The notes under the pieces: generated by a model | Told to the model about the DNA's origin: nothing | What the model saw: only the letters and a program-made list of their open reading frames with translations | The model's database searches: none | Assembly (NCBI GenBank): GCA_014649355.1 | Contig: BMSW01000007.1 | Span: 124,001 to 188,000 of the forward strand | Source: Streptomyces althioticus | Lineage (GTDB): Bacteria; Actinomycetota; Actinomycetes; Streptomycetales; Streptomycetaceae | Length of the DNA: 64,000 nt | Reading direction: 5' to 3' | Translations under genes and position numbers: made by a program | Part shown: positions 36,953-45,955 of the stretch, in pieces | How the letters are laid out: every line of letters starts with the position of its first letter | How positions within the stretch are numbered: position 1 is the stretch's first letter

Positions 36953-38302
36953 TCACAGGCACAGGCGGCGGGACAGGTCCGAGGTGAACACCCCGCGCGG
37001 GTCCAGCTCGGCGCGCAGGGCGCGGAAGTCGTCCAGCCGGGGGTACATGGCCGCGAGCAGCTCGGGGCGCAGCCGGGAGTCCTTGGCGAGGTAGACACGG
37101 CCGCCCGCGTCCGCGACCTCCTCGTCGAGCTCGTCGAGGAACGCGCCGAGGCCGGGCAGCGACGCGGGGATGTCCAGCGCCAGGGTCCAGCCGGGCACCG
37201 GGAACGACAGCCAGCCCGGGTCGGCGTCCCCGAACCGCTTGAGGACGGCGAGGAACGACGGGCAGCGGCGCTCGGAGATCCGGCGCACGATCCGGCGCAG
37301 GGTCTCCTCCCGGCCGTGCCCGACGACGAACTGGTACTGCACGAAGCCGCCCCGTCCGTAGATCCGGTTCCAGTGCGGCACGCCGTCCAGCGGGTGGAAG
37401 AAGGCGGGGATCCGCTGGAGCTCCCCGGTCCGCGCGCGGGGCGCCTTGCGGAACCACAGCTCGTTGAACAGCCCCACGGTCGTCCGGCTGAGCAGCCCCT
37501 CCGGCACGAAGGAGGGCGCGGCGGGCAGGCGCGAGGTGCGGAACGACAGCGGCTCACGGCGGGCGGAGCGCGGCAGGGCCTCGAGCGGGGCGTGGTCGCC
37601 GCGGGTGAGGACCGCGCGGCCGGTGGCCTTCCCGCGCGCCAGCAGGTCGATCCAGGCGACCGAGTAGCGGTAGCGGTGGTCGGTGTCGGCGAGACGGGCC
37701 ATCAGACCGTCCAGGTCGGACGCGCGTTCGGTGTCGACGGACATCCAGGACGTCCGCACGGGCTGGAGCCGGACCGTCGCGGTGAGGATCACCCCGGTCA
37801 GCCCCATGCCGCCCGCGGTCGCCTCGAACAGCGGCGTGCCCGGCACCACCGTGCGCACCTGCCCGTCGGCGGTGAGCAGCTCGAACGACAGCACATGGCG
37901 CGCGAAGGACCCGCTGACGTGGTGGTTCTTGCCGTGGATGTCGGCGCCGATCGCCCCGCCGACCGTCACGTACCGGGTGCCGGGGGTGACCGGCACGAAC
38001 CAGCCGAGCGGCAGCAGCACCTCCATCAGCCGGTGCAGGGACACGCCCGCGTCGCACAGCACGGTGCCGCCGTCGGCGTCGATCGCGTGGATCCGGTCCA
38101 GGCCGGTCATGTCGAAGACCTCGCCGCCCGCGTTCTGCGCGGCGTCCCCGTACGCCCGGCCGAGGCCGCGCGCGATGCCGCCGCGCGCCCCGCACCCCCG
38201 GACGGCCAGGGCGGCCTCCTCGAACGTCCGCGGACGGACCAGCCGGGCGGCGGACGGAGCGGTGCGGCCCCACCCCGTGACGGAAACGGTGTCGGCAGGC
38301 AT
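36953..38302 (-). CDS. dprE1: Decaprenylphosphoryl-beta-D-ribose oxidase (DprE1-like), with Ala at the benzothiazinone Cys site
   Basis: 449 residues (M. tuberculosis protein 461). FAD-binding PCMH-type fold: IARGLGRAYGDAAQNAGG, GGAIGADIHGKNHHVSGSFA. The C-terminal half aligns well with mycobacterial DprE1 (FGDADPGWLSFPVPGW ... YLAKDSRLRPELLAAMYPR ... VFTSDLSRRL), including the active-site Lys in AKDSR. The mycobacterial NICVD segment is TLALD here, so the drug-targeted Cys387 is Ala375. Oxidises the ribose 2'-OH of the polyprenyl phosphosugar. Divergent from the PAP2-UbiA-GtrA genes. Confidence 0.9.
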   Translation of the reverse strand: MPADTVSVTGWGRTAPSAARLVRPRTFEEAALAVRGCGARGGIARGLGRAYGDAAQNAGGEVFDMTGLDRIHAIDADGGTVLCDAGVSLHRLMEVLLPLGWFVPVTPGTRYVTVGGAIGADIHGKNHHVSGSFARHVLSFELLTADGQVRTVVPGTPLFEATAGGMGLTGVILTATVRLQPVRTSWMSVDTERASDLDGLMARLADTDHRYRYSVAWIDLLARGKATGRAVLTRGDHAPLEALPRSARREPLSFRTSRLPAAPSFVPEGLLSRTTVGLFNELWFRKAPRARTGELQRIPAFFHPLDGVPHWNRIYGRGGFVQYQFVVGHGREETLRRIVRRISERRCPSFLAVLKRFGDADPGWLSFPVPGWTLALDIPASLPGLGAFLDELDEEVADAGGRVYLAKDSRLRPELLAAMYPRLDDFRALRAELDPRGVFTSDLSRRLCL

Positions 38303-38425
38303 GACGGCGACCGTATCGCCCCTCTGTGAGCCGTTGGTTTTGAAACGTCAATCCCGTCCCCGGAACGGGTGATTAATGGGATGTCGCCCCGAAGCGATGG
38401 AATTCCGGTGCGCCGGGGGTGAACA

Positions 38426-38968
38426 GTGAGCCACATGGACGACCAGCACGACCTCTTCCGGCCCCGCGGTCTTCACGGGGTGGACCACCGGATCGTCTCC
38501 GCGCTCAGGGCGTGCGGCTCCGACCCGCGCGTGGCCGGGGCCGCGCGCGCCCTGTCCTGGGCGGGGGAGCACGGCGCCGTATGGGTCGCGGCGGGCCTCG
38601 CGGGCGCCGTCGTGGACCGTCCCCGGCGCGGCGCCTGGCTGCGCGGCACCGCGCTCACCGCGGGCGCGCACGCGGCCAGTTCGGTGGTGAAGCGGGTCGT
38701 GCGCCGGCCCCGCCCCGCGCACGTCGAACCGCTGGTGGGCACCGTCGGACGGCACTCCTTCCCCAGCTCCCACGCGACCTCCGCCGCGGCCGCCGCCGTC
38801 GCCTTCGGCGCGCTCGGCGCCCGCGCGGTGCCCCCGCTGGCCGCCGCCGTGTGCGTGTCCCGGCTGGTGGCCGGCGTCCACTACCCGTCGGACGTGGCCG
38901 CCGGCGCCGCCCTCGGGGCGCTCACCGCCAGGCTCGGCGCCCGCTGGATGACAGGAGGCACGGCGTGA
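38426..38968 (+). CDS. PAP2-family phosphatase, likely decaprenyl-phosphoribose-5-phosphate phosphatase
   Basis: 180 residues from GTG at 38426 (an ATG follows three codons later). All three PAP2 motifs: KRVVRRPRP, SFPSSHATSA and RLVAGVHYPSDV. Small and mostly membrane-embedded, like mycobacterial Rv3807c, which removes the 5-phosphate from decaprenyl-phosphoryl-phosphoribose before DprE1 acts. Overlaps the UbiA-like gene start by four bases (GTGA). Confidence 0.88.
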   Translation: MSHMDDQHDLFRPRGLHGVDHRIVSALRACGSDPRVAGAARALSWAGEHGAVWVAAGLAGAVVDRPRRGAWLRGTALTAGAHAASSVVKRVVRRPRPAHVEPLVGTVGRHSFPSSHATSAAAAAVAFGALGARAVPPLAAAVCVSRLVAGVHYPSDVAAGAALGALTARLGARWMTGGTA

Positions 38969-39900
38969 CGCTGCTGCGCGAGCGCTCCGACCGCGGGCAG
39001 GCCGCGCCGTCCGCCCGGGGCGGGCTCCTCACCGGTCTGCTGCGCACCGCGCGCCCCAAGCAGTGGGTCAAGAACGTCCTGGTGGCCGCCGCCCCCGCCG
39101 CCGCGGGCGTCCTCTTCACCGCCCACGCCCTGACCCGGCTCGCCCTGGTGTTCCTGCTGTTCACCGCCTGCGCCGCCGCCGTCTACCTGGTCAACGACGC
39201 GCGCGACGCCGAGGCGGACCGCGCCCACCCCGTCAAGTGCCGCCGCCCGGTCGCCGCCGGACAGGTCCCGGTGCCCGTCGCCTACGCCGCCGGGATCACC
39301 CTCGGCGTGCTCGCCCCGGCCGCCGCCGCGCTGCTGTGCCCGCCGACGCTGGCCGCGCTGCTCGCCGGCTACCTCGCGCTGCAACTGGCCTACTGCGTCA
39401 GCCTCAAGCACGTCCTCGTCATCGATCTCGCCGTGGTCACCTCCGGGTTCGTGATGCGCGCGGTCGCCGGCGGGCTCGCCCTCGGCATCCCGCTGTCGCG
39501 CTGGTTCCTCATCACCACCGGCTTCGGCGCGCTGTTCATGGTCGCCGCCAAGCGCTACTCCGAGGCCGTGCAGCTCGCGGGCAACGGCGGCGCCACGCGC
39601 GCGCTGCTCACCGAGTACACCACCGGCTACCTGCGGTTCGTGTGGCAGCTCGCGGCCGGGGTCGCCGTCCTCGGCTACTGCCTGTGGGCCCTGGAGGAGG
39701 GCGGCGTGCCGCACACCAGCGTCCTGCCCTGGCGCGAGCTGTCCGTCGTCGCCTTCGTCCTCGCCGTGCTGCGCTACGCCGTCTTCGCCGACCGGGGCAC
39801 CGCGGGCGAACCGGAGGACGTGGTGCTCGGCGACCGCGCCCTCGCCCTCATCGGCCTGGTGTGGGCGGCGATGTACGCCGCGGCGGTGGCCGACTGGTGA
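38965..39900 (+). CDS. ubiA: Decaprenyl-phosphate phosphoribosyltransferase (UbiA family)
   Basis: 311 residues, GTG at 38965. UbiA prenyltransferase superfamily with the Asp-rich motif NDARDAEADRAHPVKCRRP, very like that of mycobacterial Rv3806c, which transfers phosphoribose from PRPP to decaprenyl phosphate. N-terminal TARPKQWVKNVLVAAAP is typical of this subgroup. About eight to nine transmembrane helices. Flanked by the PAP2 and GtrA genes with 4-base overlaps on both sides. Confidence 0.92.
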   Translation: MTLLRERSDRGQAAPSARGGLLTGLLRTARPKQWVKNVLVAAAPAAAGVLFTAHALTRLALVFLLFTACAAAVYLVNDARDAEADRAHPVKCRRPVAAGQVPVPVAYAAGITLGVLAPAAAALLCPPTLAALLAGYLALQLAYCVSLKHVLVIDLAVVTSGFVMRAVAGGLALGIPLSRWFLITTGFGALFMVAAKRYSEAVQLAGNGGATRALLTEYTTGYLRFVWQLAAGVAVLGYCLWALEEGGVPHTSVLPWRELSVVAFVLAVLRYAVFADRGTAGEPEDVVLGDRALALIGLVWAAMYAAAVADW

Positions 39901-40334
39901 GGGACCGCCTGCGCAGGCACCGGCGGGAGCTCCTCGGCTTCGCGACCGCGGGACTCCTCGCCTACGCCGTCGACCTCGCCCTCTTCACCTACCTGCGCGG
40001 CCCCGGTGGACTCGGGCCGCTCACCGCGAAGGCACTGTCCTTCGTCGCCGGCTGCACCGTCGCCTACACGGCCAACGCCCACGGCACCTACCGCGACCGG
40101 CGCGTGCGCGGCGCCCGCCCGTACGCCGTGTTCTTCGCCGTCAACCTGGCCGGCGCCGCCGTACAGCTCCTCTGCCTCGCCGTCAGCCACTACGGGCTCG
40201 GCTACACCTCGCAGCGCGCGGACACCGTGTCCGGTGCGGTGGTCGGCATGGCACTGGCCACCGTCGTCCGTTTCTGGGGCACCAGGACATTGGTCTTCCG
40301 TGACGCGGGCAGAGTCGGTTCGTGGACTGGCTGA
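39897..40334 (+). CDS. GtrA-family small membrane protein
   Basis: 145 residues from GTG at 39897, overlapping the UbiA gene by four bases. GtrA/DPMS family: four transmembrane helices, LGFATAGLLAYAVDLALFTY, then SFVAGCTVAYTANAHGTYRDR and VRFWGTRTLVF. In mycobacteria a GtrA protein (Rv3789) is encoded next to dprE1 and is tied to polyprenyl-arabinose use. Linkage here supports a similar job. Overlaps the next gene by 13 bases. Confidence 0.9.
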   Translation: MRDRLRRHRRELLGFATAGLLAYAVDLALFTYLRGPGGLGPLTAKALSFVAGCTVAYTANAHGTYRDRRVRGARPYAVFFAVNLAGAAVQLLCLAVSHYGLGYTSQRADTVSGAVVGMALATVVRFWGTRTLVFRDAGRVGSWTG

Positions 40335-41239
40335 AGAAGCTCCCCGTGGTGGGGCCGTGGGTGACCCGGCTGTCGCTGACGCACGCCTGGCGGTCGTTCG
40401 AGCGGCTGGACCGGGTGCACTGGACGCGGCTCGCCGCGGCGATGACGTTCCGCAGCTTCGTCGCGCTGTTCCCGCTGCTCACCGTGGCCGCCGCGATCGG
40501 CGCGGCGACCCTCGGCAAGGAGCGCCAGGACGCCCTTCAGAACACCATCACCGACCAGGTGCCCGGCATCTCCGACCAGCTCGACGTCGGGGAGCTGGCG
40601 GACAACGCGGGCACCGTCGGCCTGATCGCCGGCGCCGCCCTGGTGTTCACCGGGATCAGCTGGGCCGGCCTCATGCGGGAGTGCCTGCGCGTGGTGTGGG
40701 AGCTGCCCGACGACGACGAGAACGTCCTCCTGCGCAAGGGCAAGGACGCGGGCATCCTCGTCGGCCTCGGCGGGGCGGTCCTCGTCACGCTGGCCGCCTC
40801 CGCCGTCGCCACCGCCCTGGTCGGCCGGATCAGCGACGCCGCCGGGCTGGAGAAGGGCGGCTGGGGCGGGGTCGTCCTGCAGATCGCCGCGTTCGCCGTC
40901 GCCGCCGGCACCGACTTCCTGCTCCTGCTCTACGTCCTCACCCTGCTGCCCGGCGTCCATCCGTCCCGGCGCCGGGTGACCGTGGCCGCGCTCACCGGCG
41001 CCGTCGGCTTCGAACTGCTGAAGCTGCTGCTCAGCGGCTACATCCAGGGCGTCGCCGCGAAGAGCATGTACGGTGCGTTCGGCGTCCCCGTGGCGCTGCT
41101 GCTGTGGATCAACCTCACCACGAAACTCGTCCTGTTCTGCGCCGCCTGGACGGCCACGCCCGGCAAGGAGGACGGGACCGACGAGGTCACGGACGGGAGC
41201 GGCGGCGCACCAGATCCGGCAGCGGCCAGCGCCGGTTGA
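40322..41239 (+). CDS. YihY/BrkB-family inner-membrane protein
   Basis: 305 residues; GTG at 40322 inside the end of the GtrA gene. YihY family signs: LAAAMTFRSFVALFPLLTVA, PGISDQLDVGELADNAGTVG, and VKLLLSGYIQ-like segment (LLKLLLSGYIQGVAAKSMYG) before the last helix. Five to six transmembrane helices and an acidic C-terminal tail. Function unknown; not RNase BN as once thought for E. coli YihY. Its 3' end overlaps the convergent carboxypeptidase gene by 53 bases. Confidence 0.9.
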   Translation: MDWLKKLPVVGPWVTRLSLTHAWRSFERLDRVHWTRLAAAMTFRSFVALFPLLTVAAAIGAATLGKERQDALQNTITDQVPGISDQLDVGELADNAGTVGLIAGAALVFTGISWAGLMRECLRVVWELPDDDENVLLRKGKDAGILVGLGGAVLVTLAASAVATALVGRISDAAGLEKGGWGGVVLQIAAFAVAAGTDFLLLLYVLTLLPGVHPSRRRVTVAALTGAVGFELLKLLLSGYIQGVAAKSMYGAFGVPVALLLWINLTTKLVLFCAAWTATPGKEDGTDEVTDGSGGAPDPAAASAG

Positions 41240-42479
41240 CCAGGAACACGCCGCCCGCGAGCAGCACCACCACCCCGCCGGCGATGCCCAGCGCCACACC
41301 CATGCCGTCGGCGCCCCCGCCGGTGTGCGCGCTCGCCACCGGCTTCGCCCCGGCGCCGGTACCGCCGCCCGCCTGGCCGGGCGACGCGGACGGACCGGCC
41401 GCGGCGTTCGCCTCCTCGACGCTCTTCGGCGGCACCAGCTCGCCCACCGGCTGGACCTTGCCGGCCGCGGCGAAGCCCCAGTCGAAGAGGCGCGCGGTCT
41501 CCTTGTAGACCTCGTTCGACTCCTTCTTCTGCGGGTTCATCACGGTGACCAGCAGCACCTTGCCGTCGCGTTCGGCGACGCCGGTGAAGGTCGCCCCGGC
41601 GTGGGTGGTGTTGCCGTTCTTCACCCCGGCTATGCCCTGGTAGACGGGCACGTCGTAGTCGCCGCTGAGCAGCCGGTTGGTGTTCTGGATCTCGAAGGAC
41701 CCGCGCACCCGCTTGCCCTTCTTGTTCTTCTTCGTCTCCCCGGGGAACTGCGCCCGCACCGTCGAGGCGTACTCCCGGAAGTCCTTCTTCTGCAGCCCGG
41801 AGCGGGCGATCAGGGTCAGGTCGTACGCGGAGGACACCTGGCCCGGGGCGTCGTAGCCGTCGGGGCTGACGGCGTGCGTGTCGAGGGCCTGCAGTTCCTC
41901 GGCGTGCTCGTTCATCTCCTCGACGGTCCTGTCCACGCCGCCGTTCATCGCGGACAGCACGTGCACGGCGTCGTTGCCGGAGCGCAGGAAGACACCCAGC
42001 CACAGGTCGTGGACGGTGTACGTCTCGCCCTCCTTGACGCCCACCATGCTGGACCCGGCGCCGACACCCGCCAGGTCCGAGGACTCCACCCGGTGCGTCG
42101 TCGTCCCCGGCCACTTCGGCAGCAGCGTGTCCGCGAACAGCATCTTCAGGGTGCTCGCCGGGGCCAGCCGCCAGTGCGCGTTGTGCGCGGCGAGCACGTC
42201 GCCGCTCTCGGCGTCCGCGACGATCCACGAGCGGGCGGACAGCTCCTTCGGCAGCACCGGCGTCCCGGGGGCCAGGTTCACCTGGGTCCCGGGCTTCGCC
42301 AGCCGTTCGCCGCCGACGACCGACGTGTGCGCCGGGGGAGTGGCGGACGGGGTCGGCCTGGGCGCCGCGAGGGCGGCCGGCGCGGTCAGCGCGGTGGACA
42401 GCAGGACGGCGGAGGCGACCAGCGCGGAGCGCCGGACGGTCTTCTCGGTAGCGGGCACGGTCCGCAAGGTACATGCCAT
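41187..42479 (-). CDS. Membrane-anchored D-alanyl-D-alanine carboxypeptidase (PBP, S11 family)
   Basis: 430 residues from ATG at 42479 (AGGGA 12 bases upstream); a GTG seven codons in is an alternative. Signal peptide about residues 12-40. Penicillin-binding motifs: SxxK in APASTLKM, SGN in LRSGNDAVHV, and KNG in AGVKNGNTTHAG where KTG is usual; KNG is common in streptomycete homologues. After a Gly/Ala/Pro linker there is a C-terminal transmembrane helix (VALGIAGGVVVLLAGGVFLV) and basic tail. Trims the terminal D-Ala of peptidoglycan stem peptides. Confidence 0.93.
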   Translation of the reverse strand: MACTLRTVPATEKTVRRSALVASAVLLSTALTAPAALAAPRPTPSATPPAHTSVVGGERLAKPGTQVNLAPGTPVLPKELSARSWIVADAESGDVLAAHNAHWRLAPASTLKMLFADTLLPKWPGTTTHRVESSDLAGVGAGSSMVGVKEGETYTVHDLWLGVFLRSGNDAVHVLSAMNGGVDRTVEEMNEHAEELQALDTHAVSPDGYDAPGQVSSAYDLTLIARSGLQKKDFREYASTVRAQFPGETKKNKKGKRVRGSFEIQNTNRLLSGDYDVPVYQGIAGVKNGNTTHAGATFTGVAERDGKVLLVTVMNPQKKESNEVYKETARLFDWGFAAAGKVQPVGELVPPKSVEEANAAAGPSASPGQAGGGTGAGAKPVASAHTGGGADGMGVALGIAGGVVVLLAGGVFLVNRRWPLPDLVRRRSRP

Positions 42480-42549
42480 TTCCGTGGACGTCCCTGCCCG
42501 GGCCCCACCCCGCGCAGGGAACCGGACACCGCGCGGCGATACTGGACGC

Positions 42550-42798
42550 ATGAAGCTCAGCCGCCCCGTCTCCTGGTTCCTGCTCGCCTTCGGGGTGTGG
42601 AGCTGGGTCATCTGGATCACTTTCGTCAAGAACCTGGTCAAGGACAGCAGTGGGCTCGCCTTCGACGACGGGCACCCCACGGCGTACTTCTTCGTTCACC
42701 TGACGCTCGCCGTCGTCTCCTTCGTACTGGGGACGGTCGTCGGGGGCATCGGGTTGCGCGGTCTGCGCGCATTGGGCCGGACGTCACGGGCCTCGTGA
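42550..42798 (+). CDS. Small two-helix membrane protein
   Basis: 82 residues, ATG at 42550. Two hydrophobic helices (SWFLLAFGVWSWVIWITFVK; LTLAVVSFVLGTVVGGIGL) around a polar loop LVKDSSGLAFDDGHPTAY. Such SCO4848-type proteins are conserved in Streptomyces but uncharacterised (from memory). Divergent from the carboxypeptidase, and 32 bases before the metallophosphoesterase gene. Confidence 0.85.
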   Translation: MKLSRPVSWFLLAFGVWSWVIWITFVKNLVKDSSGLAFDDGHPTAYFFVHLTLAVVSFVLGTVVGGIGLRGLRALGRTSRAS

Positions 42799-42830
42799 CG
42801 CCGTAACGGGAAACAGGGGAAGTCCGCCTC

Positions 42831-44147
42831 GTGGCCATCGTCTTCGTACTCGTCGCACTGCTTGTCGTCGCCGTCCTGGTGACGGGCAACTGGTACGTGT
42901 GGCGCCGGCTGTTCCGGGACACCACGGCGGGGCCCGGCCCCGTTCGCCGCATCGGAGCGGCGGTGGTCGCCGGAGGGTGGCTGCTGTTCATCGGCGGCAT
43001 GGTGGCCTCCCGCACGGACGCGCCGTTCACCCTCCAGCGCGTGCTGGCCTGGCCGGGGTACCTGTGGCTGGCCCTCACGCTGTACCTGCTGCTGGCCCTG
43101 CTGGCCGGCGAACTGGTCCGCCCCGTGCTGCGCGGGGTGCTGGAGCGGCGGGCGCGGGCCTCCGCCCCGGAGCCGGCGCCGGTCCGCGACCCGATACCGG
43201 CGGGCCGGGCGGAGGGCGCGGACCCGGAGCCGGCGGAGAGCCCGGAGACGACGGGCCCGGCGCAGGACGCCACGGCGACGGAGGTGAGCCCCGAGGCGGG
43301 CCCGGCGACGGACGGTTCCGGTCCCTCCCGGCGGCTGTTCGTCTCCCGGGTCGTCGGCGGAGCCGCCGCCGCGGCCGCGGTCGGGACCGTCGGGTACGGG
43401 ACCTACGGCGTCCTGCGCGGCCCGGAGGTCAAGCGGGTCACCGTGCCCCTGGCCAAGCTGCCGCGCGCCGCGCACGGTTACCGGATCGCCGTGGTCAGCG
43501 ACATCCACCTGGGTCCGGTGCTGGGGCGCGGCTTCGCGCAGAAGGTCGTCGACACGATCAACTCGACCCAGCCCGACCTGATCGCGGTCGTCGGTGACCT
43601 CGTCGACGGCAGCGTGAAGGACCTCGGCCCGGCGGCCGCCCCGCTGGCGCAGCTGAGGGCGCGTCACGGGTCGTTCTTCGTCACCGGCAACCACGAGTAC
43701 TTCTCCGGCGCCGAGCAGTGGGTCGAGGAGGTCCGCCGGCTCGGCCTGAACCCCCTGGAGAACGCCCGCACGGAGCTGCCCCACTTCGACCTCGCGGGCG
43801 TGAACGACGTCGCCGGCGAGGACGAGGGCCAGGGGCCGGACTTCGCCCGCGCCCTCGGCGACCGGGACCGCGCGCGGGCCTGCGTGCTGCTGGCCCACCA
43901 GCCGGTGCAGATCCACGACGCCGTCGACCACGGCGTGGACCTCCAGCTCTCGGGCCACACCCACGGCGGCCAGCTCTGGCCGGGCAACCTGATCGCCGGC
44001 GGCGCGAACCCGACCCTGGCCGGCCTCGACCGCTACGGCGACACCCAGCTCTACGTCAGCCGAGGCGCCGGCGCGTGGGGCCCGCCCACCCGGGTGGGCG
44101 CCCCCTCCGACATCACGGTCATCGAACTGGCCTCCCGCCAGGCGTAG
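42831..44147 (+). CDS. Membrane-anchored metallophosphoesterase
   Basis: 438 residues, GTG start. Three N-terminal transmembrane helices (about 5-22, 43-62, 72-93), an acidic Pro/Ala linker, another hydrophobic stretch (VVGGAAAAAAVGTVGYG), then the phosphoesterase domain: SDIHLGPVLG, GDLVDG, GNHEY, and SGHTHGGQLWP, the full calcineurin-like metal-binding set. This is the YaeI/YkuE-like membrane MPE group, some of which act on lipid or UDP-sugar pyrophosphates; substrate here unknown. Confidence 0.92.
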   Translation: MAIVFVLVALLVVAVLVTGNWYVWRRLFRDTTAGPGPVRRIGAAVVAGGWLLFIGGMVASRTDAPFTLQRVLAWPGYLWLALTLYLLLALLAGELVRPVLRGVLERRARASAPEPAPVRDPIPAGRAEGADPEPAESPETTGPAQDATATEVSPEAGPATDGSGPSRRLFVSRVVGGAAAAAAVGTVGYGTYGVLRGPEVKRVTVPLAKLPRAAHGYRIAVVSDIHLGPVLGRGFAQKVVDTINSTQPDLIAVVGDLVDGSVKDLGPAAAPLAQLRARHGSFFVTGNHEYFSGAEQWVEEVRRLGLNPLENARTELPHFDLAGVNDVAGEDEGQGPDFARALGDRDRARACVLLAHQPVQIHDAVDHGVDLQLSGHTHGGQLWPGNLIAGGANPTLAGLDRYGDTQLYVSRGAGAWGPPTRVGAPSDITVIELASRQA

Positions 44148-44190
44148 CCCGTCGGCCTCCGGCCCGCACCGACCGCTGCCGCGTGCGACG

Positions 44191-44334
44191 GTGGCCGACG
44201 GCCCGCGGCCACCCTCGGGGCGCTCGGCCCTCGGCCGGGCGGAGGCGTCCGCGGGCTGCGGGGTGGCCGACGGCCTGCGGCCGCTCGCGGGGCGCTCGGC
44301 TTCAGGCCGGGCGGAGGCGTCCGTGCTGGGTCAT
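44191..44334. repeat. Two-copy 72-bp tandem repeat
   Basis: GTGGCCGACGGC-led units 44191-44262 and 44263-44334 are about 85% alike. They occupy part of the 329-bp gap 44148-44476 between convergent genes. The period is a multiple of three, but third-position use does not suggest a gene. The rest of the gap shows no feature. Confidence 0.7.
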
Positions 44335-44476
44335 CGGCGGTCCGCGATGGGTCTGTGGGGCTTGTCGGTGTGCCGGGCTCGGGCTTCTGGGCTGGTGGGA
44401 GCGTCCGCCTGCGCCGTTCCCGGGGCGAGCCGCGGCCCGCGAGGTGACGCGACCGCCTGCCGCCCGAGGCGCCCGC

Positions 44477-45955
44477 TCAGTCCGCCTGCGCGGCCTTCTC
44501 CGTGCACGACGGCAGCGTCACCGTGGCCGTCAGCCCCTCGCCCGGGGCCGTGTCCACCGTCACCTCGCCGCCGTGCGCCCGTACGACACCCTGCACGATC
44601 GCCAGGCCCAGGCCCAGGCCGCTGCCCGCGCCGCCGCCCGCGCGGAAGAAGCGGTCGAAGACCCGGGCCGCGTCCTCCGGGGCCAGGCCCGGGCCCTCGT
44701 CCGCGACCCACAGCCGCACCTCGCCGTCCGCGCGGGTCACGCCGAGCCGTACCGGCACGTCGGCGGGGGTGTGGGTGCGGACGTTGCCGACCAGGTTGCC
44801 CAGGATCTGGCGGAGGCCGGCCTCGTCGGCGTGGACCAGGACCGCGCCGTCCGCGTCCACCCGTACCGGACGGTCCGGCTGCTGCACCCGCAGGTCCTGC
44901 GCCGCGTCCCGCGCCAGCCGGCACACGTCCACGTTCCGCTTCCGCAGCTCCGGCCGCTGGTCGAGGCGGGCCAGCACCAGCAGTTCGTCGACCAGCCGTC
45001 CCATCCGGTCGGACTCGGTCGTCATCCGGTCCCAGGCCCGCCTGCGCTCCGTGGGGTCGCGCAGCATGCCCCGCTCGTGGAGCTGGAGGTAGCCGCGGAT
45101 CGCCGCGAGCGGGGTGCGCAGCTCGTGGGAGGCGTCCGCGACGAACCGCCGCAGCTGCGCCGCGCTGCGCTCCCGGGTGCGGTACGCCGATTCCACCTGC
45201 TGGAGCATCGAGTTGAGCGCCAGCCGCAGCTGCTCCACCTCCAGGGAGGTGTCGCAGCTGGAGGGCACCCGCCGCGTCAGGTCGCCCTCGGCGATCGCCG
45301 ACGACGTCTCCACCATGTCCTCCAGCGGCCGCATCCGCCGCCGCACCGCCATCATGGTGAGGCACGCCAGCACCAGCAGCAGCAGCGTGCCGATGGCCAG
45401 GTCGAACCTGACCGCCTTGGCGACACCGTCGTGCAACGGCTCGGTGGACCCGGCGATGAGGACGCCGGTGCCGTCGGCGAGGCGGGTGGCGGTGACCCGG
45501 TAGGCGTTGCCGCGCACGGTGAGGTCCTGCGGCTCCGGGTCCCGGATCAGGGCGTCCGGATCGCCCACGGCGTCCGCGAGGTCGCGCTGCGCCCGGGACG
45601 GGGCGAAGCCGAGCACGGGGACCGGCTCGCCCTCGCGGCCGACGGCGGCGAAGACCGAGTCGGGGGCGTCGTCGTCCTGGTCCCACTCCGGGTCCACCCG
45701 GTCGCGGAGGAAGCGCAGCGCGCTCAGCGAATCGATCTGGCGCAGCGTCAGCTCCGAGCCGCCGAGGGAGTCGCGGGTGCGGACCAGCTCCGTGTCGATC
45801 TGGTCCAGCAGGTAGTAGCGCATGCCGAGGACGCTCACCGCGGTCGCGGCGACGATGCCCAGCGCCAGCAGCACCACGTTCGCCACCGTGAGCTGCGCGC
45901 GCAGCGACCGCACCGGGGGACGGCCGGGGTGCGGCAGGCGTGTCCGGCGTGTCAC
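44477..45955 (-). CDS. Sensor histidine kinase (HAMP, HisKA, HATPase)
   Basis: 492 residues from GTG at 45955, overlapping the regulator stop (GTGA). Two transmembrane helices (about 22-45 and 175-200) enclose a 130-residue sensor domain. HAMP follows (RRRMRPLEDMVETSSAIAEG), then H-box FVADASHELRTPLAAIRGYL, N-box LRQILGNLVGNVRTHT, G-boxes VADEGPGLAPED and GSGLGLGLAIVQG. Partner of the OmpR-type regulator; possibly controls the divergent MMPL exporter. Confidence 0.94.
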   Translation of the reverse strand: MTRRTRLPHPGRPPVRSLRAQLTVANVVLLALGIVAATAVSVLGMRYYLLDQIDTELVRTRDSLGGSELTLRQIDSLSALRFLRDRVDPEWDQDDDAPDSVFAAVGREGEPVPVLGFAPSRAQRDLADAVGDPDALIRDPEPQDLTVRGNAYRVTATRLADGTGVLIAGSTEPLHDGVAKAVRFDLAIGTLLLLVLACLTMMAVRRRMRPLEDMVETSSAIAEGDLTRRVPSSCDTSLEVEQLRLALNSMLQQVESAYRTRERSAAQLRRFVADASHELRTPLAAIRGYLQLHERGMLRDPTERRRAWDRMTTESDRMGRLVDELLVLARLDQRPELRKRNVDVCRLARDAAQDLRVQQPDRPVRVDADGAVLVHADEAGLRQILGNLVGNVRTHTPADVPVRLGVTRADGEVRLWVADEGPGLAPEDAARVFDRFFRAGGGAGSGLGLGLAIVQGVVRAHGGEVTVDTAPGEGLTATVTLPSCTEKAAQAD

